A stretch of 64,000 bases of DNA. It comes from Mucilaginibacter sp. L294 (lineage in GTDB: Bacteria; Bacteroidota; Bacteroidia; Sphingobacteriales; Sphingobacteriaceae). The notes below the pieces were generated by a model. That model did not search any database and was not told the DNA's origin. It saw only the letters and a list, made by a program, of their open reading frames with translations. Shown here one piece after another: positions 52,494 through 62,600 of this stretch. Both the position numbers and the translations under genes were made by a program. The stretch is taken from the NCBI RefSeq assembly GCF_001636615.1, contig NZ_LGEK01000004.1, positions 40,914 through 104,913 of the forward strand, in the 5' to 3' direction. How positions within the stretch are numbered: the stretch's first letter is position 1; each line of letters starts with the position of its first letter.

Positions 52494-53177
52494 TTATTGG
52501 AACTTAAACCCTAAGCCCAGTTGAAACACCTGGTTGCGGTAATCGGGTGCCGCGCTGTTAGAGTAGTTCTTGTCCAGGTCGATAGCGTAACGCCCACGCA
52601 GCTCAACGTTGCGGTTAAGCTCGATACCTACACCAATTACGCCCGATATGTAACTTTTATCGCCACTGTAATTATATTCCGACTCTGACACAGAGTTGAA
52701 TCCATTATCATAAGTGTTGCGCGTTGAGGTGATAAATGTTAACTGCGGCCCTATCACAAAGTTAAAACCCGGTACCAGGCGGAATTTTGCCAGCAAGGGG
52801 ATATCAACGTAATTGGTGCGCTGTTTAAAAGTACCGTCAACAGTTTCGGCTTTGTAACCTTTCTGCGAAAACAAAATTTCGGGCGCGAATGACAAAGGGT
52901 AAGCAATAGGTACGTCGAACGTTAAGCCCACGTGCCAGCCCGCAATAGTGCTGGTGCTATAGTTAGAGTTGTAAGCATCAACAGTATTTGAAAAGTTAAC
53001 GCCACCTGCTAAACCAACTTTGGGTTGCCAAAAATCATTTTGCCTTCTGTCGTATCTTTCTTGTACAGGGGCCGGGCGCCTTACCCCCCTGCGCTGGTAA
53101 CGGCGGTCATAACGTTGCGCACTTGCTGAGCCAACTACAACCATCAGGCATATTGCCATAAAGAGAAATTTTTTCAT
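52494..53177 (-). CDS. PorT-family outer-membrane beta-barrel protein
   Basis: A 227-residue protein with a signal peptide (MKKFLFMAICLMVVVGSASA) and a small outer-membrane barrel of the PorT/OMP_b-brl_2 type: repeated alternating strands such as VGLAGGVNFSNTVDAYNSN and GVGIELNRNVELRGRYAIDL, ending QVFQLGLGFKFQ with the typical C-terminal aromatic. An Arg/Tyr-rich linker (YDRRYQRRGVRRPAPVQERY) follows the signal peptide. Function unknown, likely structural or adhesion. Confidence 0.85.
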   Translation of the reverse strand: MKKFLFMAICLMVVVGSASAQRYDRRYQRRGVRRPAPVQERYDRRQNDFWQPKVGLAGGVNFSNTVDAYNSNYSTSTIAGWHVGLTFDVPIAYPLSFAPEILFSQKGYKAETVDGTFKQRTNYVDIPLLAKFRLVPGFNFVIGPQLTFITSTRNTYDNGFNSVSESEYNYSGDKSYISGVIGVGIELNRNVELRGRYAIDLDKNYSNSAAPDYRNQVFQLGLGFKFQ

Positions 53178-53345
53178 CGGTTCTGTTTTTTTTAATGATG
53201 TTGAAATACCGGGTCATTTGCCCTAATATTTCATGTTTGTTAATTTTTATAACCTATAGAGTGAAAATTAAGGCTAAGGTTTATTCGTAGATGCTTTAAA
53301 TAATGTTAATGGGCCAAAACAATTATCGGTAATTAAGATTTAAGC

Positions 53346-53353
53346 TACATTTG
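53346..53353 (+). promoter_or_regulatory. -7 element (TACATTTG) of the GH3 gene
   Basis: Exact TAnnTTTG match ending 7 bases before the ATG at 53361, suggesting a very short 5' leader. No TTG at the right spacing. Confidence 0.4.
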
Positions 53354-53360
53354 AATAATA

Positions 53361-55082
53361 ATGGAACGGAAAAATTACATAGCATGTTGCCTGCTTTTTA
53401 TATTAAGCATGTCGGTTCAAAGCGGGTTCGCTCAAAAAGCAAATTTAATTAACACCCTAACGGAGCAAAACCACTGGGTTGATTCTGTTTATAAAAGATT
53501 AAGCCGCAAGGAACGTATCGGCCAGTTGTTTTATGTAAGGGCGCATACCAATAAAGGGCAGCACTATGAAGATTCTGTAGCCATGGTGATACAGGACGAG
53601 CATATTGGCGGGCTGGTGTTTTTCCAGGGCGGGCCGGTAAGGCATGCCAACCTTATCAATAACTATCAAAAAATAGCTAAAGTGCCATTGCTTATTGCCA
53701 TGGATGGCGAATGGGGACTGGGCATGCGGTTAGATTCGTCTGTTTCCTATCCCTATCAGATGACGCTGGGCGCCATACAGGATAATAACCTCATCTACAA
53801 AATGGGGCAAATGGTAGCTTATGATTTTAAGCGCCTGGGCATCCAGATAAATTTTGCGCCCGATATGGATGTAAATAACAACCCAAACAACCCGGTGATC
53901 AATTACCGGTCGTTTGGTGATAATAAGTATAACGTAGCCAAAAAAGGCATTGCCTATTTTAAAGGGATGCAGGATGCCGGGCTCATCGTTTTCGCCAAAC
54001 ACTTCCCCGGCCATGGCGATACCAATGTCGATTCGCATTTTGACCTCCCGCTGCTGCCTTTTACCCGCGCACGTTTAGATTCGTTAGAAGAATACCCTTT
54101 CAGGGAAGCAATAGCCGCCGGCATAGGTGGTGTAATGATAGCCCACATGAACATCCCCGCGCTTGATACAACAAAAAATTTGCCCTCTACCTTATCAAGG
54201 CCCATCGTTACCGGGATACTGAAAGATTCATTAGGGTTTAAAGGGATAGTAGCGTCTGACGCGATGGAGATGGCGGGTGTTACCAAATACTTCCCTAACG
54301 GCGAAGCCGATGTGAGGGCCTTTTTAGCAGGGAATGACCTGATTGAATTATCGGTAAACTCACAAAATGCGGCCAAGCTTATTTTAAAAGCCATCCGTAA
54401 AAATAAGATCACCAAGGCCGAATTTGAGGCGAAGATCAAAAAACTGCTTGCCGCCAAATACTGGGCCGGTTTGGATGCCTACAAACCAACTACACCCAAG
54501 AATATTATACAGGATATAAACCGCCCTGCCGCTGCCGAACTGATCCAGCAACTGGGGGATGCCGCCATAACTGTACTAAAAGGTGATAGCCGCACCCTGC
54601 GCCAAAGCCCGTTCAAAAAAACAGCCATTATAAGTATTGGGGTTGACAGGCCAACGGTTTTCCAGATGGAACTTTCTAAATGGTATGCCAACAGCATGAT
54701 ATTTTTGGTGGGTAAAAACACCTCGTTAACCGATCTGAACCGTATGTTGCAAACCCTGAAAGGGTTCAGCCAGATCTTTGTAAGTATCCACGATACCCGC
54801 TTGCGCCCGGCCAGCAAGCTTGACTATAGCAACGATGTTAAGTTCCTCATTTCCGAGCTTTCTGCCCGCCCAAATGTTGTAACCAGCGTTTTTGCCAATC
54901 CTTACACCATTGCCGGTTTACCGGGTATTGAAAAAAGCGCGGGGTTACTGGTAGGCTACCAAAAGGATGATGCCATGCAGCGGTCGGCCGTAAAGGTGAT
55001 AGCTGGCTCAATGAAACCAATCGGTAAACTGCCTGTAAGCGTAAATATGTTTTTTACTACAGGTATGGGTATGAGCTTTTAG
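53361..55082 (+). CDS. GH3 beta-N-acetylglucosaminidase (NagZ-like), secreted
   Basis: A 573-residue glycosidase with a signal peptide (MERKNYIACCLLFILSMSVQ to AQK). The GH3 barrel contains the NagZ-type segment KHFPGHGDTNVDSHFDLP (about 214-231), where the His-Asp pair acts as acid/base, and the nucleophile Asp in SDAMEMAGV (about 299-307). It hydrolyses GlcNAc from wall or chitin fragments. The C-terminal 180 residues resemble a GH3-C domain. With murQ 1.8 kb downstream it fits muropeptide recycling. Confidence 0.9.
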   Translation: MERKNYIACCLLFILSMSVQSGFAQKANLINTLTEQNHWVDSVYKRLSRKERIGQLFYVRAHTNKGQHYEDSVAMVIQDEHIGGLVFFQGGPVRHANLINNYQKIAKVPLLIAMDGEWGLGMRLDSSVSYPYQMTLGAIQDNNLIYKMGQMVAYDFKRLGIQINFAPDMDVNNNPNNPVINYRSFGDNKYNVAKKGIAYFKGMQDAGLIVFAKHFPGHGDTNVDSHFDLPLLPFTRARLDSLEEYPFREAIAAGIGGVMIAHMNIPALDTTKNLPSTLSRPIVTGILKDSLGFKGIVASDAMEMAGVTKYFPNGEADVRAFLAGNDLIELSVNSQNAAKLILKAIRKNKITKAEFEAKIKKLLAAKYWAGLDAYKPTTPKNIIQDINRPAAAELIQQLGDAAITVLKGDSRTLRQSPFKKTAIISIGVDRPTVFQMELSKWYANSMIFLVGKNTSLTDLNRMLQTLKGFSQIFVSIHDTRLRPASKLDYSNDVKFLISELSARPNVVTSVFANPYTIAGLPGIEKSAGLLVGYQKDDAMQRSAVKVIAGSMKPIGKLPVSVNMFFTTGMGMSF

Positions 55083-55168
55083 ACGATGTGCGGATATGCA
55101 GATTTCACATGTGCAGATGCAATCCGCACATGTGTTTTTTAATTGCACATCTGCATATTCGCACATCT
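55083..55168. repeat. inverted repeat of GATGTGCGGATATGCAGA units
   Basis: Left arm from 55084 (GATGTGCGGATATGCAGA) matches the complement of the right arm near 55146-55163 at 17 of 18 positions; inner CACATGTG units pair as well. It separates the converging GH3 and S41 genes and probably terminates both. A related element lies at 57687-57782. Confidence 0.75.
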
Positions 55169-55182
55169 ACACATCTTTTTAG

Positions 55183-56769
55183 CTATTGCAGCAAAGCCGT
55201 TTTAAAGGTAGCATCATTGGTGTTTAATACCCGGTAATAAGCGTTATTGCCCCATTTAAAACGGGCGGCGTTGGCTTTGATGAGGGTTTTAATAATATCA
55301 TGCGATACCAGCAAGTCATGCGGGGCTATAGTCTTTAAAGTTTGCGATGCATAGGCAATAAAGTTATGCAGGCCGGTATCTGTAATATCATACTGGCTGA
55401 TGAAATTATCGGCCGTTGGGTATTTGTTTATTACCGGTTGCAGCCTGTCTATCACATAAGCGGTGAAAAGCTGGTTGCCGGCAAGGTCATCTACTAATTG
55501 TGTGTTTTGCGTAGTATCGGCAGGTACAAAAACATCGGGCATAATACCCCCCATGCTAAAAACTTTGCGGCCTTTAGTGGTGTGGTAAGCCGATGCGCCC
55601 AGGAAAGCGCTATCGCTTAAATTACTCCCGGCGGTTAACAATTCACCTTTGCGTATGCGGTTGGCCAATTCATTACGGTAACTAACGGCCCCATTTTTAT
55701 ATGATTTTTGTATAGACCTGCCCGATGGGGTGTAATACCTGGCCACGGTTAAATTAATAGCCGTGCCATCTCCAAACGGGAACTGTTGCTGCACCAGGCC
55801 TTTACCAAACGACCGGCGGCCAACAATGGTAGCCCTGTCCAGATCTTGCAAGGCCCCTGCCAGTATCTCGCTGGCCGATGCCGAGTATTCATCTATAATA
55901 ACGGTAAGCGCCCCCTGCTCATAACTGCCGGAGTCGGTTGCGAAGTAATCGGTACGTGGTTCATGGGTTCCCTGCGTGTACACGATCAGTTTACCATTCG
56001 GCAAAAACTCATCGGCCATAGCTGTCGCGGTGTTCAGGTATCCGCCGCCGTTTCCGCGCAGGTCAAGCACCAGTTTTTGCATGCCATCAACCTTAAGGTT
56101 TACCAGGGCCTTCCTGAAATCGCGATCTGTGGTTGATGCAAATTTGCTTATTTTAATGTAACCGGTATCCCCAACATTAAATGCGGCATCTACACTGCTC
56201 AGGCTAACCCGGTCGCGTTTTATATCAAAATCTTTTACGGCTTTAAATTGATCCCTCAGTATCCCCAGGGCAATGTGCGTGTCTTTCTCTCCCCTAAAGG
56301 TTTTGCTGATGCGCGTTACGTTTAGTTTTGTACCCGAAAACGTTTTGCCATCAACATTAATTACCCTGTCGCCAACCATAACACCGGCTTTTGCAGCAGG
56401 GCCATCGGCATTAACCTGGGTTATAACAAGGGTATCGCGCAGCAACTGGTATTCTAAACCGATGCCGTTAAAGCCACCTTCCAACCGCTCGTTGATAGAG
56501 CGTGCCTGTTGCGCTGGCAGGTAAATGGAGTGCGGGTCGAGGCTTTGCAGCATATCGTTTACGGTTACGCCTGCAACACTGTCGGTGTTTACCGAGTCGA
56601 CATACTTGGTGCTTACCAGATCAAGCACCCGCGAGATCTTATCCGGGCCGGCAAAGTTGAGGCCAAGCCGGCGCCCGCCAAAATTGCTATCGCTTATCAG
56701 CATCCCAATGGTTACACCAACCAGTATTAAAAGCAATGTTCTGAAAATAATTCCCGCAGTTCGTTTCAT
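55183..56769 (-). CDS. S41 C-terminal processing protease
   Basis: A 528-residue periplasmic protease with an N-terminal signal anchor (MKRTAGIIFRTLLLILVGVT), a PDZ domain (about 80-160, GFNGIGLEYQLLRDTLVITQ) and a serine-lysine dyad: catalytic Ser in EYSASASEILAG and Lys in RRSFGKGLVQQQ. It trims C-termini of periplasmic proteins, a role linked to envelope maintenance. A TAGATTTG box (minus strand, 56787-56794) is just upstream. Confidence 0.92.
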   Translation of the reverse strand: MKRTAGIIFRTLLLILVGVTIGMLISDSNFGGRRLGLNFAGPDKISRVLDLVSTKYVDSVNTDSVAGVTVNDMLQSLDPHSIYLPAQQARSINERLEGGFNGIGLEYQLLRDTLVITQVNADGPAAKAGVMVGDRVINVDGKTFSGTKLNVTRISKTFRGEKDTHIALGILRDQFKAVKDFDIKRDRVSLSSVDAAFNVGDTGYIKISKFASTTDRDFRKALVNLKVDGMQKLVLDLRGNGGGYLNTATAMADEFLPNGKLIVYTQGTHEPRTDYFATDSGSYEQGALTVIIDEYSASASEILAGALQDLDRATIVGRRSFGKGLVQQQFPFGDGTAINLTVARYYTPSGRSIQKSYKNGAVSYRNELANRIRKGELLTAGSNLSDSAFLGASAYHTTKGRKVFSMGGIMPDVFVPADTTQNTQLVDDLAGNQLFTAYVIDRLQPVINKYPTADNFISQYDITDTGLHNFIAYASQTLKTIAPHDLLVSHDIIKTLIKANAARFKWGNNAYYRVLNTNDATFKTALLQ

Positions 56770-56882
56770 CTAAATTTTTCGCCAAGCAAATCTAATAATT
56801 AGCAGCTATTGCTGATAATTTATATCACGTTCGTTGCTTTGATGTTTTTTATTCAATTTTGTTAAAAATTTATGGCCAAAAA

Positions 56883-57689
56883 ATGGAAATAAACACCGAA
56901 AAAGACTCCAACTACAACGGCCTCGAAAATATGTCGGTGCTGGAGCTCCTTCAAAACATCAACAAGGAAGATAAAACTGTGCCATTGGCGGTAGAGAAAG
57001 CCTTGCCACAAATAGAAAAACTGGCAGTAGCAGTAACCGAACGGATGCGCAAAGGTGGGCGCTTATTTTACATAGGCGCAGGTACCAGCGGCAGGTTAGG
57101 TGTGGTTGATGCATCAGAATGCCCGCCAACTTTCGGTGTGCCGTTTGATTGGGTTGTGGGCATCATTGCCGGGGGCGATACCGCTATCCGCAAGGCTGTG
57201 GAGTTTGCCGAAGATAACCGCGAGCAGGCCTGGAAAGATTTGCAGGAGTTTGATATAAACGAACGTGATGTAGTGGTAGGCATAGCAGCATCGGGCACTA
57301 CGCCTTACGTTATTGGCGGGTTAAAAACGGCCAACGAGCATGGTATTGCTACAGGCTGTATTGTTTGCAATGCGGGCAGCCCTGTTGCTGCCACGGCCCA
57401 ATACCCGGTAGAGGTAGTAACCGGCCCCGAGTTTGTTACCGGCAGCACCCGTATGAAAGCCGGTACCGCGCAAAAGCTGGTTTTAAACATGCTGAGCACA
57501 AGTGTGATGATACAGCTGGGTAGGGTAAAGGGTAATAAAATGGTGGATATGCAGTTATCCAATAACAAACTGGTACAACGTGGCACCAATATGGTAATGG
57601 CCGAAACCGGCCTGCCTGAAAATGAAGCCGCCGAGCTGCTGAAAAAATATGGCAGCGTACGCAAAGCGGTTGATGCACATAATAAATAG
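56883..57689 (+). CDS. murQ: N-acetylmuramic acid 6-phosphate etherase
   Basis: A 268-residue SIS-domain lyase that removes D-lactate from MurNAc-6-P to give GlcNAc-6-P, a peptidoglycan-recycling step. Signature GGRLFYIGAGTSGRLGVVDASECPPTFG (about 62-89) contains the sugar-phosphate Ser; IAASGTTPYV and ATGCIVCNAGSPVAA are further family marks, and MKAGTAQKLVLNMLST is typical of MurQ. The ATG at 56883 is preferred to a TTG at 56859. Shorter than the E. coli protein, but normal for Bacteroidota. Confidence 0.93.
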   Translation: MEINTEKDSNYNGLENMSVLELLQNINKEDKTVPLAVEKALPQIEKLAVAVTERMRKGGRLFYIGAGTSGRLGVVDASECPPTFGVPFDWVVGIIAGGDTAIRKAVEFAEDNREQAWKDLQEFDINERDVVVGIAASGTTPYVIGGLKTANEHGIATGCIVCNAGSPVAATAQYPVEVVTGPEFVTGSTRMKAGTAQKLVLNMLSTSVMIQLGRVKGNKMVDMQLSNNKLVQRGTNMVMAETGLPENEAAELLKKYGSVRKAVDAHNK

Positions 57690-57785
57690 ATGTACAGATG
57701 CGTGGGTGCAATGTGCAAATGAAAAATAAAAGAATAACATTAAAATAATCTGCACATACGCACATTTGCATATCTGCACATCAAT
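57687..57785. repeat. second copy of the TGTGCAGAT inverted repeat
   Basis: Left half from 57688 (GATGTACAGATGCGTGG...) and right half (CATTTGCATATCTGCACATC) are partly complementary. It is related to 55083-55168 and lies between murQ and the next gene. Confidence 0.65.
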
Positions 57786-57790
57786 AACAA

Positions 57791-58357
57791 ATGCACGAAA
57801 TAGAACCATATTACCGCTGGCGGGATGATTATATAGCATCGGAGGACGAGTATTCGCCCTTTTATGCTACGCAGTACAACGAGTTTGAATACGATAAGCA
57901 GATCTATAACTACCTGCTGCACCCGCAATGGGATTCGTTCGGCTCAAATACCTTGTACCTTAAGGTTTTGTATGTTGATTACGACCGTGGCTACACCATT
58001 ATAGAATTTATTGGCGAATGGAACGATGCCATCAACAATGATATTATGCTGATGAAGCGCGAGCTGTTTGAACTGATGATAGACCAGGGCGTTAACAAAT
58101 TTATACTGATAGGCGAGAACGTGCTGAACTTCCATTTCTCTGACGATAGTTACTACGAGGAGTGGTTTCAGGAGGTTGAGGATGGCTGGATAGCCGGGGT
58201 GAACTTCCAGGATCATGTAATTGGCGAGTTCAAGAAAAGTAATATCGACTACTATATTAACTTTGGTGGCGAGCTTGATGAACTTAACTGGCGCTCACTT
58301 AAACCCCTGCAGGTATTTAAAAAGGTAGAAGAGCAACTCACCAAAAGGCTCAATTAA
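57791..58357 (+). CDS. uncharacterised acidic protein
   Basis: A 188-residue protein starting MHEIEPYYRWRDDYIASEDE. Rich in Asp, Glu, Tyr and Trp; no signal peptide or TM. Several FEYDKQIYNYLLHPQWDSFG and NKFILIGENVLNFHFSDDSY motifs look well ordered, so this is a folded cytoplasmic protein. I do not recognise its family. Independent of murQ by orientation but on the same strand; conserved-looking composition suggests a real gene. Confidence 0.75.
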   Translation: MHEIEPYYRWRDDYIASEDEYSPFYATQYNEFEYDKQIYNYLLHPQWDSFGSNTLYLKVLYVDYDRGYTIIEFIGEWNDAINNDIMLMKRELFELMIDQGVNKFILIGENVLNFHFSDDSYYEEWFQEVEDGWIAGVNFQDHVIGEFKKSNIDYYINFGGELDELNWRSLKPLQVFKKVEEQLTKRLN

Positions 58358-58451
58358 ATCAACATCAAATTGTAAGCTTTTTACCGGATACAACTTTTAT
58401 AAGCATTACAACGTTTTTACTATATTCGTACAAATAATTTCTGAAAAATAA

Positions 58452-59195
58452 ATGGAAACTAAAACCGATAATTTTGAATACGCCTACGAGAACGTAAGCC
58501 ATGTTGAAAACCCCGAGGCATCCCGCAGGTTTATAGCTAATGTATTTGTTTGGATGTTTGTTGCATTGGGTATATCATCCCTGTGTACATATATATTTGC
58601 CTTCATCCCCGAGTTGTCAGGTATGCTGCGCGATACGGAAACAGGCCGCAATAATATTTTTGGCACGATAACCATGTTTGCCCCATTCATCCTTGTGCTG
58701 GTGTTGGCAAGCCGGATAGGTAAAATGAGCCTGGTAACTGCGGTTATTATGTTTATAGCTTTTTCGGCCGTTATGGGCATAAGCCTTAGCTATATATTTT
58801 ACCTGTACAGTTTTGGTACTATTTCAACAGCTTTTATCACAGCGGCTATCGTATTTGGTGTAATGGCAATAGGTGGTTATACTACCAATCAGGACCTTAC
58901 TAAATTCGGGTCTATTCTGATCATGCTGCTTGTTGGCGGTATTATAGCAACCGTGCTAAACTTGTTTATCTTCCGTAGCGGTAGTTTCAGCCTGCTAATT
59001 AGCTATGTATTGGTTGCCGTGTTTGTAGGTTTAACCGCTTATGATGTACAAAAGCTAAAACGCATTGGTGCCGGTATTGAATATGGCAGCGCCGAAGGTA
59101 AAAAGACTGCCATTATGGGTGCTTTAACTCTTTATCTTGACTTTATCAATCTGTTCCTGTTGTTACTACGCATATTTGGCGGTAACAGGAGATAA
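58452..59195 (+). CDS. Bax inhibitor-1 (YccA/TMBIM) family membrane protein
   Basis: A 247-residue protein with seven TM helices; FVWMFVALGISSLCTYIFAF opens TM1, and the family motif VFVGLTAYDVQKLKRIGAGI is near the C-terminus with two membrane-edge Asp/Lys residues. Members act as calcium leak channels and interact with FtsH in E. coli; role here unknown. A hairpin terminator follows. Confidence 0.9.
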   Translation: METKTDNFEYAYENVSHVENPEASRRFIANVFVWMFVALGISSLCTYIFAFIPELSGMLRDTETGRNNIFGTITMFAPFILVLVLASRIGKMSLVTAVIMFIAFSAVMGISLSYIFYLYSFGTISTAFITAAIVFGVMAIGGYTTNQDLTKFGSILIMLLVGGIIATVLNLFIFRSGSFSLLISYVLVAVFVGLTAYDVQKLKRIGAGIEYGSAEGKKTAIMGALTLYLDFINLFLLLLRIFGGNRR

Positions 59196-59220
59196 TAGCT
59201 TATCATCGTATTAAAATAGA

Positions 59221-59252
59221 AAAGCCGTTTGCTGATTAGCAGGCGGCTTTTC
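59221..59252 (+). terminator. terminator after the BI-1 family gene
   Basis: AAAAGCCGTTTGCT (59221-59234) pairs with AGCAGGCGGCTTTT (59239-59252) with two G-U wobbles and a 4-base loop, 26 bases after the stop. Ends in TTTTCG. Confidence 0.8.
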
Positions 59253-59261
59253 GTTTGTATA

Positions 59262-59395
59262 GATTTTGGCTAAAGCCAGATTGTCCATTTCTTTATCCGT
59301 CCCATAAATGGGACGGCAACGAAATGGGAATATCATTGCCGTCGGTTTTAACCGAAGGATAGCAAAAAGACTATTTTGGCTTCAGCCAAACCTCG
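59262..59395. repeat. multi-hairpin repeat block
   Basis: Contains a perfect 9-bp hairpin CCGTCCCAT-AA-ATGGGACGG (59297-59316), outer TTGGCTAAAGCCA and TTGGCTTCAGCCAA units and an inner CGGTTTTAACCG palindrome. No reading frame is seen. It looks like an interspersed element between the BI-1 gene and the riboswitch. Confidence 0.7.
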
Positions 59396-59444
59396 TGTAA
59401 TTTATACGCTTGCACTTTACAACATTATTATTCATCTTTGTAAC

Positions 59445-59554
59445 GCTTATGGAGAAAGACGGAGGGATTAGACCCTGCGATGTCTTAGCAACCTGTTACT
59501 TAACAAGGTGCTACATTCTACTCCGGTTAAAAGAATAACCGGGGACAGATAAGT
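59445..59554 (+). promoter_or_regulatory. SAM-I (S-box) riboswitch
   Basis: Matches the S-box core: P1 is CTTAT (59446-59450) with ATAAG (59549-59553); GACGGAGGGATTAGACCCTG and TCTTAGCAACCTG are the conserved core, with the GGAGGGA/GACCC region and the AGCAACC internal loop. P4 is CTCCGGTTA with TAACCGGGG (59521-59544). It should switch off metH and metF when S-adenosylmethionine is abundant. No clear terminator follows; a short AAAGTC/GACTTT pairing (about 59556-59581) may be part of the expression platform. Confidence 0.93.
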
Positions 59555-59589
59555 GAAAGTCAATATTATACCCGACTTTTCGAGATAAG

Positions 59590-59688
59590 CTATATACAGT
59601 TTGCAGTTTTGAGTAAGCAGTTTGCAGCGTTTTCGCTATGCCTGTTTGTTAAAACTGCCCACTGCTAACTGGCAACTGCCTACTCATA
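59590..59688. repeat. CAGTTTGCAG-type imperfect inverted repeat before metH
   Basis: CAGTTTGCAGTTTTGAGTAA is followed by partly complementary TGCCCACTGCTAACTGGCAA and CTGCCTACTC to 59685. It occupies the leader between the riboswitch and the metH start and could modulate translation; more likely it is an inserted repeat. Confidence 0.55.
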
Positions 59689-59690
59689 AA

Positions 59691-62600
59691 ATGGATATTA
59701 GAAAAGAACTGCAGAAACGCATACTGGTTATTGACGGAGCTATGGGTACCATGATTCAAAGGTACGAGCTCACCGAGGAGGATTTTCGTGGGGAGCGTTT
59801 CCGTGATCATGCATCTGACCTGAAAGGCAATAACGATTTGCTGAACATTACCCGCCCGGATGTGATCAAGGCTATCCATGCCGAATATTTGGATGCCGGG
59901 GCGGACATCATCGAGACCAATACCTTCAGTACGCAAAAAATATCACTGGCCGATTACCACCTCGAAGAACTTGATTACGAATTAAGTTACGAAGGTGCAC
60001 GCATTGCCCGCGAGGTGGCCGACGAATACACCAAGAAAGACCCATCGAAACCGCGCTTTGTGGCCGGTGCTGTGGGCCCGACAAACCGTACAGCTTCCTT
60101 ATCGCCCGATGTGAACGACCCCGGTTATCGCGCTGTTACCTTTGACGACCTGGCCCAGGCTTATTACGAGCAGGTGCGCGGGTTGGTTGATGGCGGTTCG
60201 GATTTACTATTAGTTGAAACCATATTTGATACCCTGAACGCTAAAGCGGCGCTGTTCGCTATAGACAGGTATAAAAAAGAATGTAAAGAAGCCGGTAAAG
60301 ATTACCTTGCCTTCAGAGAAACTGGCGGGGTGATGATATCGGGCACCATTACCGATGCTTCCGGCCGTACCTTATCGGGCCAAACGGTTGAGGCGTTCTG
60401 GAACTCTATCAGTCACGCTAACCTGTTATCGGTAGGTTTGAACTGTGCTTTGGGCGCGCGCGAAATGAGGCCCCACCTTGAGGAACTTTCTGCAAAGGCG
60501 GGTGTGTTTATCTCGGCCTATCCAAACGCGGGTTTGCCAAACGAATTTGGCGCTTATGACGAAACTCCGCACGAAACCGCCCACCAGGTTGATGATTTCA
60601 TCAAAGCTGGCCTGGTAAATATTGTAGGTGGTTGTTGTGGCACCACGCCCGAGCATATTAAATGTATTGCCGATAAAGCTGCTAAATATTCCCCAAGACA
60701 ACTTCCCGAAATAGAGCCTTATTTAAGGCTAAGCGGACTTGAAGCCGTAACCCTCACCCCCGAAACAAACTTTGTAAACATAGGCGAACGTACCAATATC
60801 ACCGGGTCGCCAAAATTCTCCAAACTTATCCTGGCCGAAGATTACGAGGCTGCCCTTACCGTTGCCCTGCAGCAGGTAGAAGGCGGTGCGCAGGTTATCG
60901 ACATTAACATGGACGAGGGGATGATCGACTCGGAAGCGGTGATGGTGAAGTTCCTGAACCTGGTTGCCAGCGAACCCGATATTGCCAAACTGCCCATCAT
61001 GATCGATTCATCAAAATGGACGGTTATTGAGGCCGGGTTGAAATGCCTGCAGGGGAAAGGTATCGTAAACTCCATCTCTCTTAAAGAAGGCGAAGAAAAA
61101 TTTAAAGAATACGCACGTAAAATATTAAGCTATGGCGCCGCCGCCGTAGTGATGGCCTTTGACGAAACCGGCCAGGCCGATTCATTGGAGCGCCGTAAAG
61201 AAATTTGCGGTCGTTGCTACCGGATCTTGGTTGATGAAGTGGGCTTCCCGCCGCAGGATATCATCTTCGACCCGAATATTTTAACCGTAGCCACCGGGCT
61301 TGAAGAACACAACAACTACGCGGTAGACTTTATTGAAGCCACCCGCTGGATAAAACAAAACCTGCCCTATGCCAAGGTAAGCGGTGGGGTAAGTAATATA
61401 TCGTTCTCGTTCCGCGGTAATAACGTGGTGCGCGAGGCCATGCACTCAGCATTTCTGTATCATGCTATTAAAGCAGGGCTGGATATGGGCATTGTAAACG
61501 CCGGGATGCTGGAAGTTTACCAGGAGATTCCTAAAGACCTGCTGGAACTGGTGGAAGACGTTTTACTAAACCGCCGCGACGATGCTACCGAGCGGCTGGT
61601 TGAATTTGCCGATACCATTAAAAGTAAAGGTAAAGAGATAGTGCGCGACGAAGAATGGCGCAAAAATCCGGTAGAAGAGCGCTTGTCGCACGCCCTTGTA
61701 AAAGGTATCATCGAGTATCTGGATGATGACGTGGAAGAAGCCCGCCAAAAATTTGCCAAACCATTAGAGGTAATTGAAGGCCCGCTGATGGATGGCATGA
61801 ACGTAGTAGGCGACTTGTTTGGCGCCGGTAAGATGTTTTTACCGCAGGTGGTAAAATCGGCCCGTGTAATGAAAAAGGCGGTGGCTTATTTGCTGCCCTT
61901 TATTGAGCTGGAAAAACAACGTGTGATAGACGCCGGGGAAGATAGCAGCGGCAGCAGGGCAAATGCGGGCAAGGTTTTAATGGCCACCGTAAAAGGCGAT
62001 GTGCACGATATTGGTAAGAACATTGTAGGTGTGGTACTGGCCTGTAACAACTTTGAGGTGATAGACCTTGGGGTAATGGTGCCTGCCCAGCGCATTATTG
62101 AAGAAGCAAAAAAACAGGAAGTAGATATTATAGGCCTTAGCGGTTTGATCACCCCATCGCTTGACGAGATGGTGCATTTTGCCAAGGAGATGGAACGCGA
62201 AGGGTTTACCATTCCATTAATTATTGGCGGGGCAACTACCTCGCGCATCCATGCGGCTGTAAAGGTAGCGCCGCATTATTCGGGTGCCGCCATCCACGTG
62301 TTGGATGCATCGCGCAGCGTAACGGTTTGCAGCAGCCTGATGAACCGCGATACCCGAGATGGTTATATCCAAAACATAAAAGACGAATACACCAAAGCCC
62401 GCGAGGCACACGCCAACAAAAAAAGCGATAAGCGTTTTGTAAGCATTGAACAGGCCCGCGAGCAAAAATTTCAGATAGATCTTAAAACGGTAGCGCCTGC
62501 GCCAACGTTTTTGGGCACCAAAGTTTTTGAGGCCTTCCCGCTGGAGGAGTTGGTGCCATACATCGACTGGACACCGTTTTTCCATACCTGGGAACTGCGT

